The notes: generated by a model not told the origin, from the letters alone. A stretch of 64,000 bases of DNA from UBA1189 sp045612065 (GCA_045612065.1 JAZKYH010000022.1:1-64000), one strand, 5' to 3'. Shown: positions 49,839 to 58,717, counted from the stretch's first letter. Numbers and translations are program-made.

Positions 49839-50261
49839 GTGGAAGCAAGAATAGATAAATGGCTATGGGCCGTGCGCCTGTATAAGACCCGCTCAATGGC
49901 GACAGATGCCTGCAAGAAGGGCCAGGTGACAATGAACGGCACCACGATGAAACCCTCAAAGAGCATCAAGGAGGGCGATGTGGTGAGTGTGCGCAAGCCT
50001 CCCATCACCTACACATTCCGTGTGCTCAAGGCCATCGAGAGCCGTGTGGGAGCCAAGCTCGTGCCCGAGATGCTCGAGAACATCACCCCGAAGGAGCAGT
50101 ACGACATCCTTGAAATGAGCAAGATAAGCGGCTTTGCCAACCGTATGCGCGGCACGGGCCGCCCCACCAAGAAGGAGCGCCGCGACCTCGACGAGTTCCT
50201 TGGCGATGAAAACTTCGGTGCCGACCTCTTCTTCCTCGATGACGAGGACGATGAGGAGTAG
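49839..50261 (+). CDS. S4-domain RNA-binding protein (Hsp15-like)
   Basis: A 140-residue protein. The S4 domain (about residues 1-65) starts EARIDKWLWAVRLYKTRSMATDACKKGQVTMNG, the form seen in ribosome-associated Hsp15, which handles stalled 50S subunits with nascent chains. The tail (about 95-140) is basic then very acidic (DDEDDEE end). A GTG at 49839 matches the family start; the frame is open back to an ATG at 49764, but the added 25 residues come from an inverted repeat and look non-native. It probably forms an operon with pth. Confidence 0.85.
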   Translation: MEARIDKWLWAVRLYKTRSMATDACKKGQVTMNGTTMKPSKSIKEGDVVSVRKPPITYTFRVLKAIESRVGAKLVPEMLENITPKEQYDILEMSKISGFANRMRGTGRPTKKERRDLDEFLGDENFGADLFFLDDEDDEE

Positions 50262-50285
50262 AACTGCTATTTTTATCTATAAACA

Positions 50286-51068
50286 ATGATGAAGAAACCA
50301 TTGCGCATCATTATTCTGCTATTGACGGCAATGATATTGTGGTCGTGCAATGCCGAGTTGCCGGAGGTCCCTTACGACCCGTCAGACTCCACCGCAGTGA
50401 AGAAAGTCTCCATCATGGGAGACAGTTACTCTACCTATGAGGGATGGTCAAACAGAGACGTAGCAGGCAACCCTAATGACTACTACGTATACTATCCCCA
50501 CGAAGGCAACACCGATGTGACTTCTGTAGAGAAGACCTGGTGGCACATGCTGTGCCAGAAGCCCGAGTTCGAACTTGAGGTATCCAATGCCTACTCCGGC
50601 TCCGTCGTTTCCAACACGCACTACAATGGAGTGGATGTTGCCGACACCGACCTATCCTTCATGCATCGTGTCGGTAAAAATGCCTACGGAGTCGACTACA
50701 ACGGCTCCCCCGACATCATCCTCGTCTTTGGCGGCACCAATGATTGCTGGGCAGGCGTAGACTTGGGCGACTATGTGCATCACGACTGGACCGCTGCCGA
50801 CCTCCGCAGTTTCCGTCCCGCCTATAGCAGACTCCTTGCAAGCCTGCAGACACTCTATCCGAATGCTACGGTATATTGCATCATCAATGGTGACGGCGGC
50901 ATCCCTGAAATGACCAAGTCCTACGCTAAGTCCATACAGAAGATTTGTAAGCACTATGGCATGACCAGTATCGTTGTGGATGATATCGAGATGACAGACA
51001 ACCATCCCACCTACGCAGGCATGCAGTCAATCTGTGAGCAGGTATACGCTGTACTGAGAGGGAAATGA
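50286..51068 (+). CDS. SGNH/GDSL-type esterase lipoprotein
   Basis: A 260-residue protein with a lipoprotein signal (ILWSC, cysteine about residue 21). The SGNH blocks are IMGDSYSTY with the catalytic serine (about 46), VSNAYSGS with glycine (about 104), FGGTNDCW with asparagine (about 152) and DNHPTYAGM with the Asp-His pair (about 238). It would hydrolyse an ester, for instance on a polysaccharide, outside the cytoplasm. It lies 24 bases after the S4 gene but is probably independent in function. Substrate unknown. Confidence 0.85.
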   Translation: MMKKPLRIIILLLTAMILWSCNAELPEVPYDPSDSTAVKKVSIMGDSYSTYEGWSNRDVAGNPNDYYVYYPHEGNTDVTSVEKTWWHMLCQKPEFELEVSNAYSGSVVSNTHYNGVDVADTDLSFMHRVGKNAYGVDYNGSPDIILVFGGTNDCWAGVDLGDYVHHDWTAADLRSFRPAYSRLLASLQTLYPNATVYCIINGDGGIPEMTKSYAKSIQKICKHYGMTSIVVDDIEMTDNHPTYAGMQSICEQVYAVLRGK

Positions 51069-51200
51069 ACATACCACCTCACTTTCACGAGGCATTGCAA
51101 AAGTAAGGAGAGTATCCCAATTGGATGCTCGCCTTGTTTTTTGTATATATTCTATAACCCGATGAACTTCAATCATATTTCCAACTTTTATTTATTAAGA

Positions 51201-51232
51201 TTTGGAATCTTATTTGCTTTGCACTACCTTTG
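51201..51232 (+). promoter_or_regulatory. Promoter of the TonB-domain lipoprotein gene
   Basis: TTTG (51201-51204), 20 bases, TACCTTTG (51225-51232): full consensus, about 94 bases before the ATG at 51326. Confidence 0.8.
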
Positions 51233-51325
51233 CCAATGTTCGTATGGGGTGGTTAAATGTTCCCACACCCTATTTATTTTACAAAAGCCGAACCTTAGGG
51301 GACAGGGAGGCATAAGAGAAATATT

Positions 51326-52258
51326 ATGATAAAACAAGTCCTTATAAAAAGATTGGCCGGGTTAACCATTTTAGGAAGCTCTGTACTAATGTCGTGCACG
51401 AATCCAAAAGTTTCTAATCCCGTCAGCGTAAATTCAGATACCACAGCAGCAGAAAACATTGAAGTCAACACCAACTCATTACTTCCAGACACCACAATGG
51501 TCATGTATATTGGGAACGACACCAATTTCCCATTTCTAATTGACAGAGGCAGCCAACCCTATATGACAATCTCTATCAATTTTAAGGGAGGAATAATGGC
51601 TTATTGGGGAGATGAGGAGCACCGGATATACTATTTCGACCGAAGTATTGATGAATTAAAACAAATTATTCTTGATCGTTTTGAATCTGGAGATAAGCCC
51701 AAGGAAAATGAACTATTTCATGTAGGATTTGACGTTTCTACACCCAAGAATCTGATTTCAGCACTTAAAACCATGCTACAGGAGATAGGCGTTCACCATT
51801 GTGAATTGTCGGAGATTCACAACATGCTTAATCTTAATGAGTCTAAAACTCCTCCACCACCCCCTCATGCGATAATATGCTCCGACATTACAGAAGACGA
51901 AATTAAAGTAGAGGAGGTTGCTAAAGAAGCTGAAACAGACAAAATATTCTTTACAACAGAACAACAACCTGAGTTCCCAGGAGGCATGACAGAGTTGATG
52001 AAACACTTACAGAAAAGCATCAACTACCCCACCAATTGCAAGAAAGAGGGAATCCAAGGACGTGTCATCGTACAGTTTGTAATCAATAAAGACGGAAGTA
52101 TTTGCGAAGCCAATGTGGTGAAGCCTGTACATCCGCAGCTTGATGCCGAAGCTCTACGAGTTGTCAACGCTATGCCCAACTGGATTCCAGGCAAGCAAAA
52201 AGGCGAGCGCGTACGAGTACGCTTCACCCTTCCCATTTCTTTCCGTCTGTCAGAATAG
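51326..52258 (+). CDS. Lipoprotein with ExbD-like and TonB C-terminal domains
   Basis: A 310-residue protein with a lipoprotein signal (SSVLMSC, cysteine about residue 24). A middle region (about 70-160, MTISINFKGGIMAYWGDEEHR then DELKQIILDRF and LISALKTMLQEIGVHHCEL) resembles the periplasmic fold of ExbD. A proline run (about 173-178) follows. The C-terminal TonB domain (about 225-310) has FPGGMTELMKHLQKSINYP, GRVIVQFVINKDGSI and PNWIPGKQKGERVRVRFTLPI. The usual N-terminal TonB membrane helix is replaced by a lipid anchor, so coupling to ExbB/ExbD is doubtful. The ExbD likeness is my reading. Confidence 0.8.
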   Translation: MIKQVLIKRLAGLTILGSSVLMSCTNPKVSNPVSVNSDTTAAENIEVNTNSLLPDTTMVMYIGNDTNFPFLIDRGSQPYMTISINFKGGIMAYWGDEEHRIYYFDRSIDELKQIILDRFESGDKPKENELFHVGFDVSTPKNLISALKTMLQEIGVHHCELSEIHNMLNLNESKTPPPPPHAIICSDITEDEIKVEEVAKEAETDKIFFTTEQQPEFPGGMTELMKHLQKSINYPTNCKKEGIQGRVIVQFVINKDGSICEANVVKPVHPQLDAEALRVVNAMPNWIPGKQKGERVRVRFTLPISFRLSE

Positions 52259-52881
52259 GCATTGCTTTTCCAAGCTGCCATAAATTTGGTCATTCTAAAC
52301 GGCAATACCAGCCAGAAAAGATATTCCACACGACGAAGTGGGTCCCAAAGTTCGGATAAAAAACTTTGGGACTCACTTCACTATAACGGAAACTCTTTTT
52401 TACACTTCTATCAAGAGCTGGCACTATTTGATTCTTACCTTACAGAAATGTTTCCTCAGTAGCTACTGCGTTGCGCCTCGGTAGCTAGCGAGGCTTATTG
52501 CGATAGCTACCGCGGTGTGGCGCGGTAGCTACCGATGAAATTTTCGTTTTATGCCAGAGAAACATTTCCTTACCACCATAAGGACAAGAAGCATGAGACA
52601 CCACCCCAAAAGGCCAAGATTAAGACAGAAAACGGCACACCATAATGCATCGCCAAGCCACCCGTTGCTGTAAGATGAATAACTGATTCGACAGCAAGGC
52701 ATTACATATAAAGAATGGAAATTTCGAGTGGTTTCGACAGGAGTATCTACAACACGTTTCATTACAAATGGAGCATAAGGGGACCTCCCTAAAGTCCTTC
52801 TTCACATCAAAACCATCCTCTACAAAAACTGGACAAAGAGATTCCCACGAACAAAGGAACGTTTTCTCTTCATCCGCAAAC
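52259..52881. other. Long non-coding interval before the SprT-like gene
   Basis: About 620 bases without a supported gene. A minus-strand frame at 52529-52762 contains a hydrophobic stretch but runs into the palindromic element at 52446-52567 and has no recognised homologue. Frames at 52620-52889 (minus) and 52262-52462 (plus) show no coding features. The sequence around 52620-52860 may be the decayed remains of a gene. Confidence 0.5.
52446..52567. repeat. Compound palindromic element with TAGCTA hairpins
   Basis: Outer arms AAATGTTTCCTC (from 52446) and GAGAAACATTT (52557-52567) match with one extra base. Inside are a 12-base perfect palindrome CAGTAGCTACTG, a CCTCG...CGAGG hairpin around GTAGCTA and an 11-bp hairpin (52504-52514 with 52521-52531, TAGCTACCGCG arms). 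Confidence 0.75.
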
Positions 52882-52912
52882 TTGCACAAACGAATTTTAG
52901 TCGTTAACTTTG
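52882..52912 (+). promoter_or_regulatory. Promoter of the SprT-like gene
   Basis: TTG (52882-52884), 20 bases, TAACTTTG (52905-52912): consensus spacing and -7, about 85 bases before the ATG at 52997. Confidence 0.7.
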
Positions 52913-52996
52913 GGGAGAATAACGGGAGAAAGATAGAAATAACCTTTATAGGAATCCATCACACCGGGGCAGCAGAAACTTTCCTTTTTGAGAACG

Positions 52997-53710
52997 ATGA
53001 AAGCCACTATACCCTACGCAGAGAAGAAATTCGAGGAGTTTAACCAATTGATGTTCGATGGCAAGCTCCCCAAACTCCCCATCGAGTTGAGCGACGCAAA
53101 GACATTCCTCGGCCTGTGTGTATATAAGAAGAAAAGGACATTGTTTGGAAAAACGGTGTGCTATGACTTCAAGCTGCGCATCAACACGAGGATTGATCTT
53201 GCCGAAGCAGAGATCGAAGACATCATCATCCACGAGATGATTCACTACTACATCGGATATAACAATATCAAAGATTCATCAGCGCACGGACGAGTGTTCA
53301 AACACCTCATGAAGACGATAAACGAGAAATTCGGCAGACACATCAGAATTTCCCACAAGCCCACCCAAGCACAGAAGGAGCAACTCTATGGCACCAAGCA
53401 GCGCTGGCATATAGTGGCGTTCGTCATCTTCAAAGATGGGAGAACGGGCATCAAAGTGCTTCCCAGAATTGTACCTAAAATACTGACTTACTATAATGTG
53501 GTAGGCAAGGAAACCTACATTGAGCGCATTGAAATGTACATAACCAACAACACCTTCTTCAACCGCTACCCGAGCTCATCAGCACTGCGTGTGCACAGCA
53601 TCGACAGAGTGGATGCCGAGAAACATCTCGAAGGTGCAGAAAGATTGGTGTGTGACGGGACAAGATTTATCAGAAAAGGCACACTGCAAGCCGCCAATCG
53701 ACATGTCTAA
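52997..53710 (+). CDS. SprT-like zinc metalloprotease-fold protein
   Basis: A 237-residue protein with a SprT-like domain in its first half: helix FEEFNQLMFDGKLPKLPIEL, then the zinc-binding HEMIHYY (HExxH, about residue 77) and a likely third ligand in SAHGRVFKHLM (about 92-103). The second half (about 135-230) is beta-rich and without a recognised family. SprT/Spartan relatives act on DNA-bound proteins, but many bacterial members are uncharacterised. The frame also has a TTG start at 52988; the ATG at 52997 is preferred. It stands alone under its own promoter. Confidence 0.8.
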   Translation: MKATIPYAEKKFEEFNQLMFDGKLPKLPIELSDAKTFLGLCVYKKKRTLFGKTVCYDFKLRINTRIDLAEAEIEDIIIHEMIHYYIGYNNIKDSSAHGRVFKHLMKTINEKFGRHIRISHKPTQAQKEQLYGTKQRWHIVAFVIFKDGRTGIKVLPRIVPKILTYYNVVGKETYIERIEMYITNNTFFNRYPSSSALRVHSIDRVDAEKHLEGAERLVCDGTRFIRKGTLQAANRHV

Positions 53711-54061
53711 GAGATAGACATCCAAAACAAACAACAAATAAGCAAGGAGCATCCTTCACTCCTCCATCACATTTTCCCATCACATCTCCCATTGGAAGTC
53801 CTATATATCGACAACATTTGCAGAGATAAGGCTTCACATCCTTTTCCGAATACGCAAACATAAAGAGACGATATCAAGAGACCATTTATCAATTACAACC
53901 TACAAGCTTGCTGAAACCTGCACAGCGAAATATTTCGCTTCTAAACTCCCAACCATCACGAGTTTCTCCGTCAATCTCCCCTTTTGGAAAACTTTTTGAG
54001 GAAAAAATCAGAAAAAATTCCTTTTTTTTGAACATTTCAGAAAAGAAAACCGACAAAATTC
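53711..54061. other. Non-coding interval between the SprT-like gene and the methylase
   Basis: About 350 bases with no supported gene, no clear hairpin terminator and no repeat that I recognise. A minus-strand frame (53670-53861) begins inside it but shows no coding features. The far end holds the methylase promoter. Confidence 0.5.
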
Positions 54062-54092
54062 TTGCTTAAACGGTTCAATTCCACTAACTTTG
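54062..54092 (+). promoter_or_regulatory. Promoter of the adenine methylase gene
   Basis: TTG (54062-54064), 20 bases, TAACTTTG (54085-54092), 23 bases before the ATG at 54116. Confidence 0.75.
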
Positions 54093-54115
54093 TAGGGTAA
54101 ATCGATATACAAGAG

Positions 54116-55051
54116 ATGGCAGGATTGAATATTGGGGCACAACCATTTGTCAAATGGCCGGGAACAAAGAGTCAGCACATACACATACTGACCCAAGCAT
54201 TACCCGCCGACTTTGCCGAAATTCCCAATGTCACTTACATAGAGCCTTTCGTGGGTGGCGGTGCGCTGCTCTTCCATATGTTGCAGACCTACCCTAACAT
54301 CCGCCGTGCCATCATCAATGACAATAACCTCGATCTCATCCGCGCCTACAACACCGTGCGTGACCGCGCCAAGGAGTTGGTCGCCGAACTCAAGAAGATT
54401 CAAAAGGAGTTTCTCCCTCTCGATGAAGAGGAACGCCACGAGTATTTCAACGAATTGCGCAGTGAGTTTAACGCACGCCGTGCCGACGGACTACGCCACA
54501 CCGCTCTGTTTATCTTCCTCAACAAGACATCGAACGCCAACTATCGCGTCAATGCCGAGGGAAAGTTTAACGGAGCGTACAATCACTTGCAGTACCCCAT
54601 CATCTGCGACGAGCGCACCATCTATGCCGACAGCAAATTGTTGCAACGCGTAACCATCCTCTGTGGTGACTATGAGAAGACTTATAGTGAGGCATGTGGT
54701 AATACTTTCTTCTTTCTTGATCCTCCTTACCGCCCCACGGGAAAGAGACACCACAACACCGACTTCGGCGACAAGGAGCAGATACGTTTGAAGAAGTTCT
54801 GCGACCTGCTCTCGTATCGTCATTTCCAGTGGATGCTCACCAACAGCGACGGTAAGTGTCAGAATCCTGACGACACCTTCATGGAGCAACTCTACAACAA
54901 CTACAATGTAGACCGCATCTGGTCGCGCCAAGCCATTGTGGCCAAGCCCGAAAAACGCGAGAAACTATCCGAACTTCTCGTGCGCAACTTCCAGCAGGAA
55001 ATTCTTTCGCTGCGCGACGTTAACTGCCGCCAACTCTCTCTTGCTTTCTAA
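54116..55051 (+). CDS. DNA adenine methylase, Dam/D12 class (orphan)
   Basis: A 311-residue N6-adenine methyltransferase. Motif X is FVKWPGTKSQ (usually KWAGGK), motif I is YIEPFVGGGALLFHM (about residues 41-56) and the catalytic motif IV is DPPYRPTG (about 203-210). The region that is normally FLNRTCFNGLYRVN reads FLNKTSNANYRVN, slightly shortened. There is no restriction enzyme gene next to it, so it is likely a solitary methylase for regulation or repair, or a remnant of a restriction-modification pair. Target sequence, possibly GATC, cannot be read out. Own promoter and terminator. Confidence 0.88.
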   Translation: MAGLNIGAQPFVKWPGTKSQHIHILTQALPADFAEIPNVTYIEPFVGGGALLFHMLQTYPNIRRAIINDNNLDLIRAYNTVRDRAKELVAELKKIQKEFLPLDEEERHEYFNELRSEFNARRADGLRHTALFIFLNKTSNANYRVNAEGKFNGAYNHLQYPIICDERTIYADSKLLQRVTILCGDYEKTYSEACGNTFFFLDPPYRPTGKRHHNTDFGDKEQIRLKKFCDLLSYRHFQWMLTNSDGKCQNPDDTFMEQLYNNYNVDRIWSRQAIVAKPEKREKLSELLVRNFQQEILSLRDVNCRQLSLAF

Positions 55052-55054
55052 TAA

Positions 55055-55082
55055 GAAAAACGACAATAAAGTCGTATTTTTC
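55055..55082 (+). terminator. Terminator of the methylase gene
   Basis: GAAAAACGAC (55055-55064) pairs with GTCG..TTTTTC (55071-55082); loop AATAAA; T-rich right arm. Confidence 0.75.
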
Positions 55083-55103
55083 TGTTATTTACTTACATTT
55101 TAT

Positions 55104-55134
55104 TTTGCAAGTAGGCGATTTGTTTATATTTTTG
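55104..55134 (+). promoter_or_regulatory. Promoter of leuACD
   Basis: TTTG (55104-55107), 19 bases, TATTTTTG (55127-55134): consensus. The leader is only about 35 bases, too short for a peptide-based attenuator. Confidence 0.75.
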
Positions 55135-55174
55135 CAACCCCTAAGGTAAAAAGATTAATACACATATAAATACT

Positions 55175-56677
55175 ATGGACAATAATAGATTATACATCTT
55201 TGACACCACATTGCGTGATGGCGAGCAGGTGCCCGGCTGTCAACTCAATACGGTGGAGAAGATTCAAGTAGCCAAGCAGTTGGAACTGCTCGGCGTTGAT
55301 GTTATCGAGGCGGGATTCCCCGTATCAAGTCCTGGCGATTTTAATTCTGTCATCGAGATCAGTAAGGCTGTGACATGGCCCACCATCTGCGCGCTTACCC
55401 GTGCCGTGGAGAAGGATATTGATGCAGCCGCCGAAGCTTTGAAGTATGCCAAGCGCAAGCGTATCCATACAGGCATTGGCACCAGCCCCTCGCACATCCG
55501 CTACAAATTCAATAGTACTCCTGAGGAGATTATCGAGCGTGCCGTAGCTGCGGTGAAGTATGCCAAGCGCTATGTGGAGGACGTGGAGTTCTATGCCGAG
55601 GATGCTGGCCGCACCGACAATGAGTATCTTGCTCGTGTCATCGAGGCTGTATGTAAGGCAGGTGCTACGGTGTGTAACATCCCCGACACCACAGGCTTCC
55701 GCACTCCTTATGAGTATGGTGAGAAGATTAAATATCTCTATGAGCACGTTGATGCTTTCGCAGCAGGCCGTGCCATCCTCTCTACCCACTGCCACAACGA
55801 CCTCGGTATGGCCACTGCCAACACCGTGGCTGGTGTGCTCAACGGCGCACGTCAGGTGGAGGTGACCATCAATGGTATCGGTGAACGTGCCGGTAACACT
55901 TCACTCGAGGAGGTGGCGATGATCTTCAAGACTCATCCCGACTTGGGCATCGAGACCAACATCAACACTCAGAAGATATACCCCACCAGCCGCATGGTGA
56001 GCTCATTGATGAACATGCCTGTGCAGCCCAACAAGGCTGTTGTGGGCCGCAATGCCTTTGCGCACTCAAGCGGTATCCACCAGGATGGTGTGCTGAAGAA
56101 TGTGGAGACTTACGAGATTATGAACCCCAAGGATGTGGGTATCGACGACAATGCCATCGTGCTCACTGCCCGCAGTGGACGTGCAGCGTTGAAACACCGT
56201 CTCTCTGTGCTCGGTGTAGAACTGGAGCAGGATAAACTCGACAAGGTGTACGAGGAGTTCCTCAAGTTGGCCGACAAGAAGAAGGAAATCAACGACGACG
56301 ATGTGTTGATGCTTGCCGGTGCTGACCGTAGCGACAACCACCACATCAAACTCGACTACTTGCAGGTGACCAGCGGTGTAGGTGTACGCTCAGTAGCAAG
56401 CCTTGGCTTGAAGATCGCAGGCGAATCATTCGAAGCTGCTGCCACAGGTAATGGTCCCGTCGATGCGGCCATCAGCGCCTTGAAGCAAATCATCAAGCGC
56501 AACATGACCCTCAAGGAGTTTACTATCCAAGCCATCAGCAAGGGTTCTGATGACGTGGGTAAGGTGCACATGCAGGTGGAGTACAACAACCAACTCTACT
56601 ACGGCTTCGGTGCCAATACCGACATCATCGCTGCCAGCGTGGAGGCATATATTGACTGTATAAACAAGTTTAAGTAA
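55175..56677 (+). CDS. leuA: 2-isopropylmalate synthase
   Basis: A 500-residue enzyme for the first step of leucine synthesis, condensing acetyl-CoA with 2-ketoisovalerate. The TIM-barrel part (about residues 1-280) has FDTTLRDGEQVPGCQL at the start, STHCHNDLGMATANTVAGVLNGARQVEVTINGIGERAGN (about 205-245) with metal and active-site residues, and a FAHSSGIHQDG loop (about 295). The C-terminal allosteric domain (about 385-498) senses leucine. First of leuA-leuC-leuD; only one base separates it from leuC. Confidence 0.95.
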   Translation: MDNNRLYIFDTTLRDGEQVPGCQLNTVEKIQVAKQLELLGVDVIEAGFPVSSPGDFNSVIEISKAVTWPTICALTRAVEKDIDAAAEALKYAKRKRIHTGIGTSPSHIRYKFNSTPEEIIERAVAAVKYAKRYVEDVEFYAEDAGRTDNEYLARVIEAVCKAGATVCNIPDTTGFRTPYEYGEKIKYLYEHVDAFAAGRAILSTHCHNDLGMATANTVAGVLNGARQVEVTINGIGERAGNTSLEEVAMIFKTHPDLGIETNINTQKIYPTSRMVSSLMNMPVQPNKAVVGRNAFAHSSGIHQDGVLKNVETYEIMNPKDVGIDDNAIVLTARSGRAALKHRLSVLGVELEQDKLDKVYEEFLKLADKKKEINDDDVLMLAGADRSDNHHIKLDYLQVTSGVGVRSVASLGLKIAGESFEAAATGNGPVDAAISALKQIIKRNMTLKEFTIQAISKGSDDVGKVHMQVEYNNQLYYGFGANTDIIAASVEAYIDCINKFK

Positions 56678-56678
56678 G

Positions 56679-58067
56679 ATGAAGACTTTATTCGATAAGA
56701 TTTGGGATGCCCACGTAGTACAGAAGGTGGAAGATGGTCCCACACAACTTTATATCGACCGCCTCTATTGCCATGAGGTGACTACACCGCAGGCGTTCGA
56801 CACACTGAGAGATAAGAACATCCGCGTATTCCGCCCCGACCATGTGGTGGCCATGCCCGACCATAACACCCCAAGCGACCAGCAGGAGCGCATTGACGAT
56901 CCCGTAGGACGCAAGCAGGTAGAGACACTCGCCGCCAACTGCGCCGAGTTTGGCATCCGCCACTTTGCCATGGGTACCAAGGACAATGGCATCATCCACG
57001 TGGTAGGTCCCGAGAAGGCACTCTCACTTCCAGGCATGACCATCGTATGTGGCGACTCACACACCTCTACACATGGTGCTGTAGGCGCTATCGCCATGGG
57101 TATCGGTACCAGTGAGGTGGCCCAGGTGCTCGCCTCGCAAACCATCCTGCAGAGCAAGCCCAAGACCATGCGCATCAACATCGAAGGCGAATTGGCCGAA
57201 GGCGTTACCGCCAAGGACGTAGCGCTCTACATCATGGCGCAGCTCACCACATCTGGTGCTACGGGCTACGCTGTGGAGTATGCCGGTTCTACCGTTCGCA
57301 ATATGTCTATGGAGGGTCGTCTGACACTCTCGAACCTCTCTATCGAGATGGGCTCACGTGCAGGTCTTATTGCTCCCGACGAGACAACTTTCGCCTACCT
57401 CAAGGGTCGCGAATATGCACCCAAGGGTGAAGCGTGGGACAAGGCTGTAGAGGAGTGGAAACAACTTTACTCTGACGCTGACGCCGTGTTCGACAAGGAG
57501 GTTACCTACCGTGCTGAGGACATTGCTCCCCGCATCACCTATGGCACTAACCCCGGTGCAGGTATCGCTATCGACGAGTGTATTCCTACACTTGAAGAGG
57601 TAGCCGCAGAGGACCATGCACAATTCCTCGCTATGCTCGACTACATGCAGTTCGAGCCTGGACAGAAACTCGAGGGCACTCCCGTCGACTACTGCTTCCT
57701 TGGCGCTTGCACCAATGGCCGTATTGAGGACTTCCGCGCCTTCGCCTCTGTGGTTAAAGGCAAGAAGAAAGCCGAGAACGTGGTGGCATGGCTCGTGCCT
57801 GGCTCATGGCTCGTGCGCCAGCAGATTATCGATGAGGGTATCGATAAGATTCTCGAAGAGGCAGGCTTTGAACTTCGCCTCCCCTCATGCTCATCATGCT
57901 TGGCAATGAACCCCGACAAGGTGCCTGCAGGCAAGCTCTCCATCTCAACCAGCAACCGCAACTTCGTAGGCCGTCAAGGACCCGGTGCACGCACCATCCT
58001 CGCATCGCCCCTCGTAGTGGCAGCCTCAGCAATCACAGGAGTAGTAACCGATCCTCGTAAAATGTAA
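56679..58067 (+). CDS. leuC: 3-isopropylmalate dehydratase, large subunit
   Basis: A 462-residue aconitase-family subunit that isomerises 2- to 3-isopropylmalate with LeuD. The three [4Fe-4S] ligands are visible in FLGACTNGR (about residue 345) and SCSSCLAMNPDK (about 405-416). GDSHTSTHGAVGAIAMGIGTSEVAQVLA (about 125-152) and MSMEGRLTLSNLSIEMGSRAGLIAPD are also conserved. Five bases separate it from leuD. leuB is not in this cluster, unlike in several Bacteroides. Confidence 0.96.
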   Translation: MKTLFDKIWDAHVVQKVEDGPTQLYIDRLYCHEVTTPQAFDTLRDKNIRVFRPDHVVAMPDHNTPSDQQERIDDPVGRKQVETLAANCAEFGIRHFAMGTKDNGIIHVVGPEKALSLPGMTIVCGDSHTSTHGAVGAIAMGIGTSEVAQVLASQTILQSKPKTMRINIEGELAEGVTAKDVALYIMAQLTTSGATGYAVEYAGSTVRNMSMEGRLTLSNLSIEMGSRAGLIAPDETTFAYLKGREYAPKGEAWDKAVEEWKQLYSDADAVFDKEVTYRAEDIAPRITYGTNPGAGIAIDECIPTLEEVAAEDHAQFLAMLDYMQFEPGQKLEGTPVDYCFLGACTNGRIEDFRAFASVVKGKKKAENVVAWLVPGSWLVRQQIIDEGIDKILEEAGFELRLPSCSSCLAMNPDKVPAGKLSISTSNRNFVGRQGPGARTILASPLVVAASAITGVVTDPRKM

Positions 58068-58072
58068 TTATT

Positions 58073-58690
58073 ATGGCAAAACAGAAATTTGACATCATAC
58101 AGTCAACCTGTCTCCCTATACAGATTGACAACTGCAACACCGACCTCATCATCCCTGCCCGTTACTTGGCCAGCACCACACGCGACCCCAAGTTCTTCGG
58201 CGATGCCTTCATGCACGACCTCCGTTATGATGGCGAGGGCAAGCCCGTGGCAGACTTTGTAATGAACCGTCCCGAGTATAGCGAGGCTCCTCGCGAGGGC
58301 GTACATGAGATTATTATCGGTGGACAAAACTGGGGTTCAGGTTCAAGCCGTGAACACGCTGCTTGGGCTATCGCTGGCTATGGCGCACGCGTAGTCATCA
58401 GCAGTTCATTTGCCGACATTCATCGCAACAACTTGCTCAACTGCTTCGTGCTTCCCGTTATCGTTAGCCGCGAGTTCCAGCAGGAGTTGTTCGATACCGT
58501 AGAGGCTAACCCTCAAGCCGAGGTGCGTGTTGATGTGCCCAACCAAACCGTCACCAACCTTACTACAGGTCACAGCGAGACATTCGACATCAATGGCTAT
58601 AAGAAGTATTGCTTGATGAATGCCCTTGACGATATCGACTTCCTTTTGGAGAACACCGCCAAGATTGAGGAGTTCGAAAACGCAAAGTAA
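58073..58690 (+). CDS. leuD: 3-isopropylmalate dehydratase, small subunit
   Basis: A 205-residue swivel domain partner of LeuC. Conserved parts are NTDLIIPARYLAST (about residues 20-33), GGQNWGSGSSREHAAWAIAGYGARVVISSSFADIHRNN (about 82-120) with the substrate-phosphate or carboxylate-binding GSGSSREHA, and LLNCFVLPV. Together LeuC and LeuD dehydrate and rehydrate isopropylmalate. It ends the leuACD operon at a U-tailed terminator. Confidence 0.96.
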   Translation: MAKQKFDIIQSTCLPIQIDNCNTDLIIPARYLASTTRDPKFFGDAFMHDLRYDGEGKPVADFVMNRPEYSEAPREGVHEIIIGGQNWGSGSSREHAAWAIAGYGARVVISSSFADIHRNNLLNCFVLPVIVSREFQQELFDTVEANPQAEVRVDVPNQTVTNLTTGHSETFDINGYKKYCLMNALDDIDFLLENTAKIEEFENAK

Positions 58691-58717
58691 GAGAGGTTTT
58701 CAGTTTCGATAAAAGAA

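Noticed and set aside
52529..52762. Minus-strand frame with a hydrophobic stretch
   Set aside because: It runs into the palindromic TAGCTA element and lacks homologous features; at best a gene remnant.
55052..55174. Leucine-codon leader peptide for leuACD
   Set aside because: The promoter lies only about 40 bases before leuA, and the hairpin upstream belongs to the methylase terminator; no leader frame fits.
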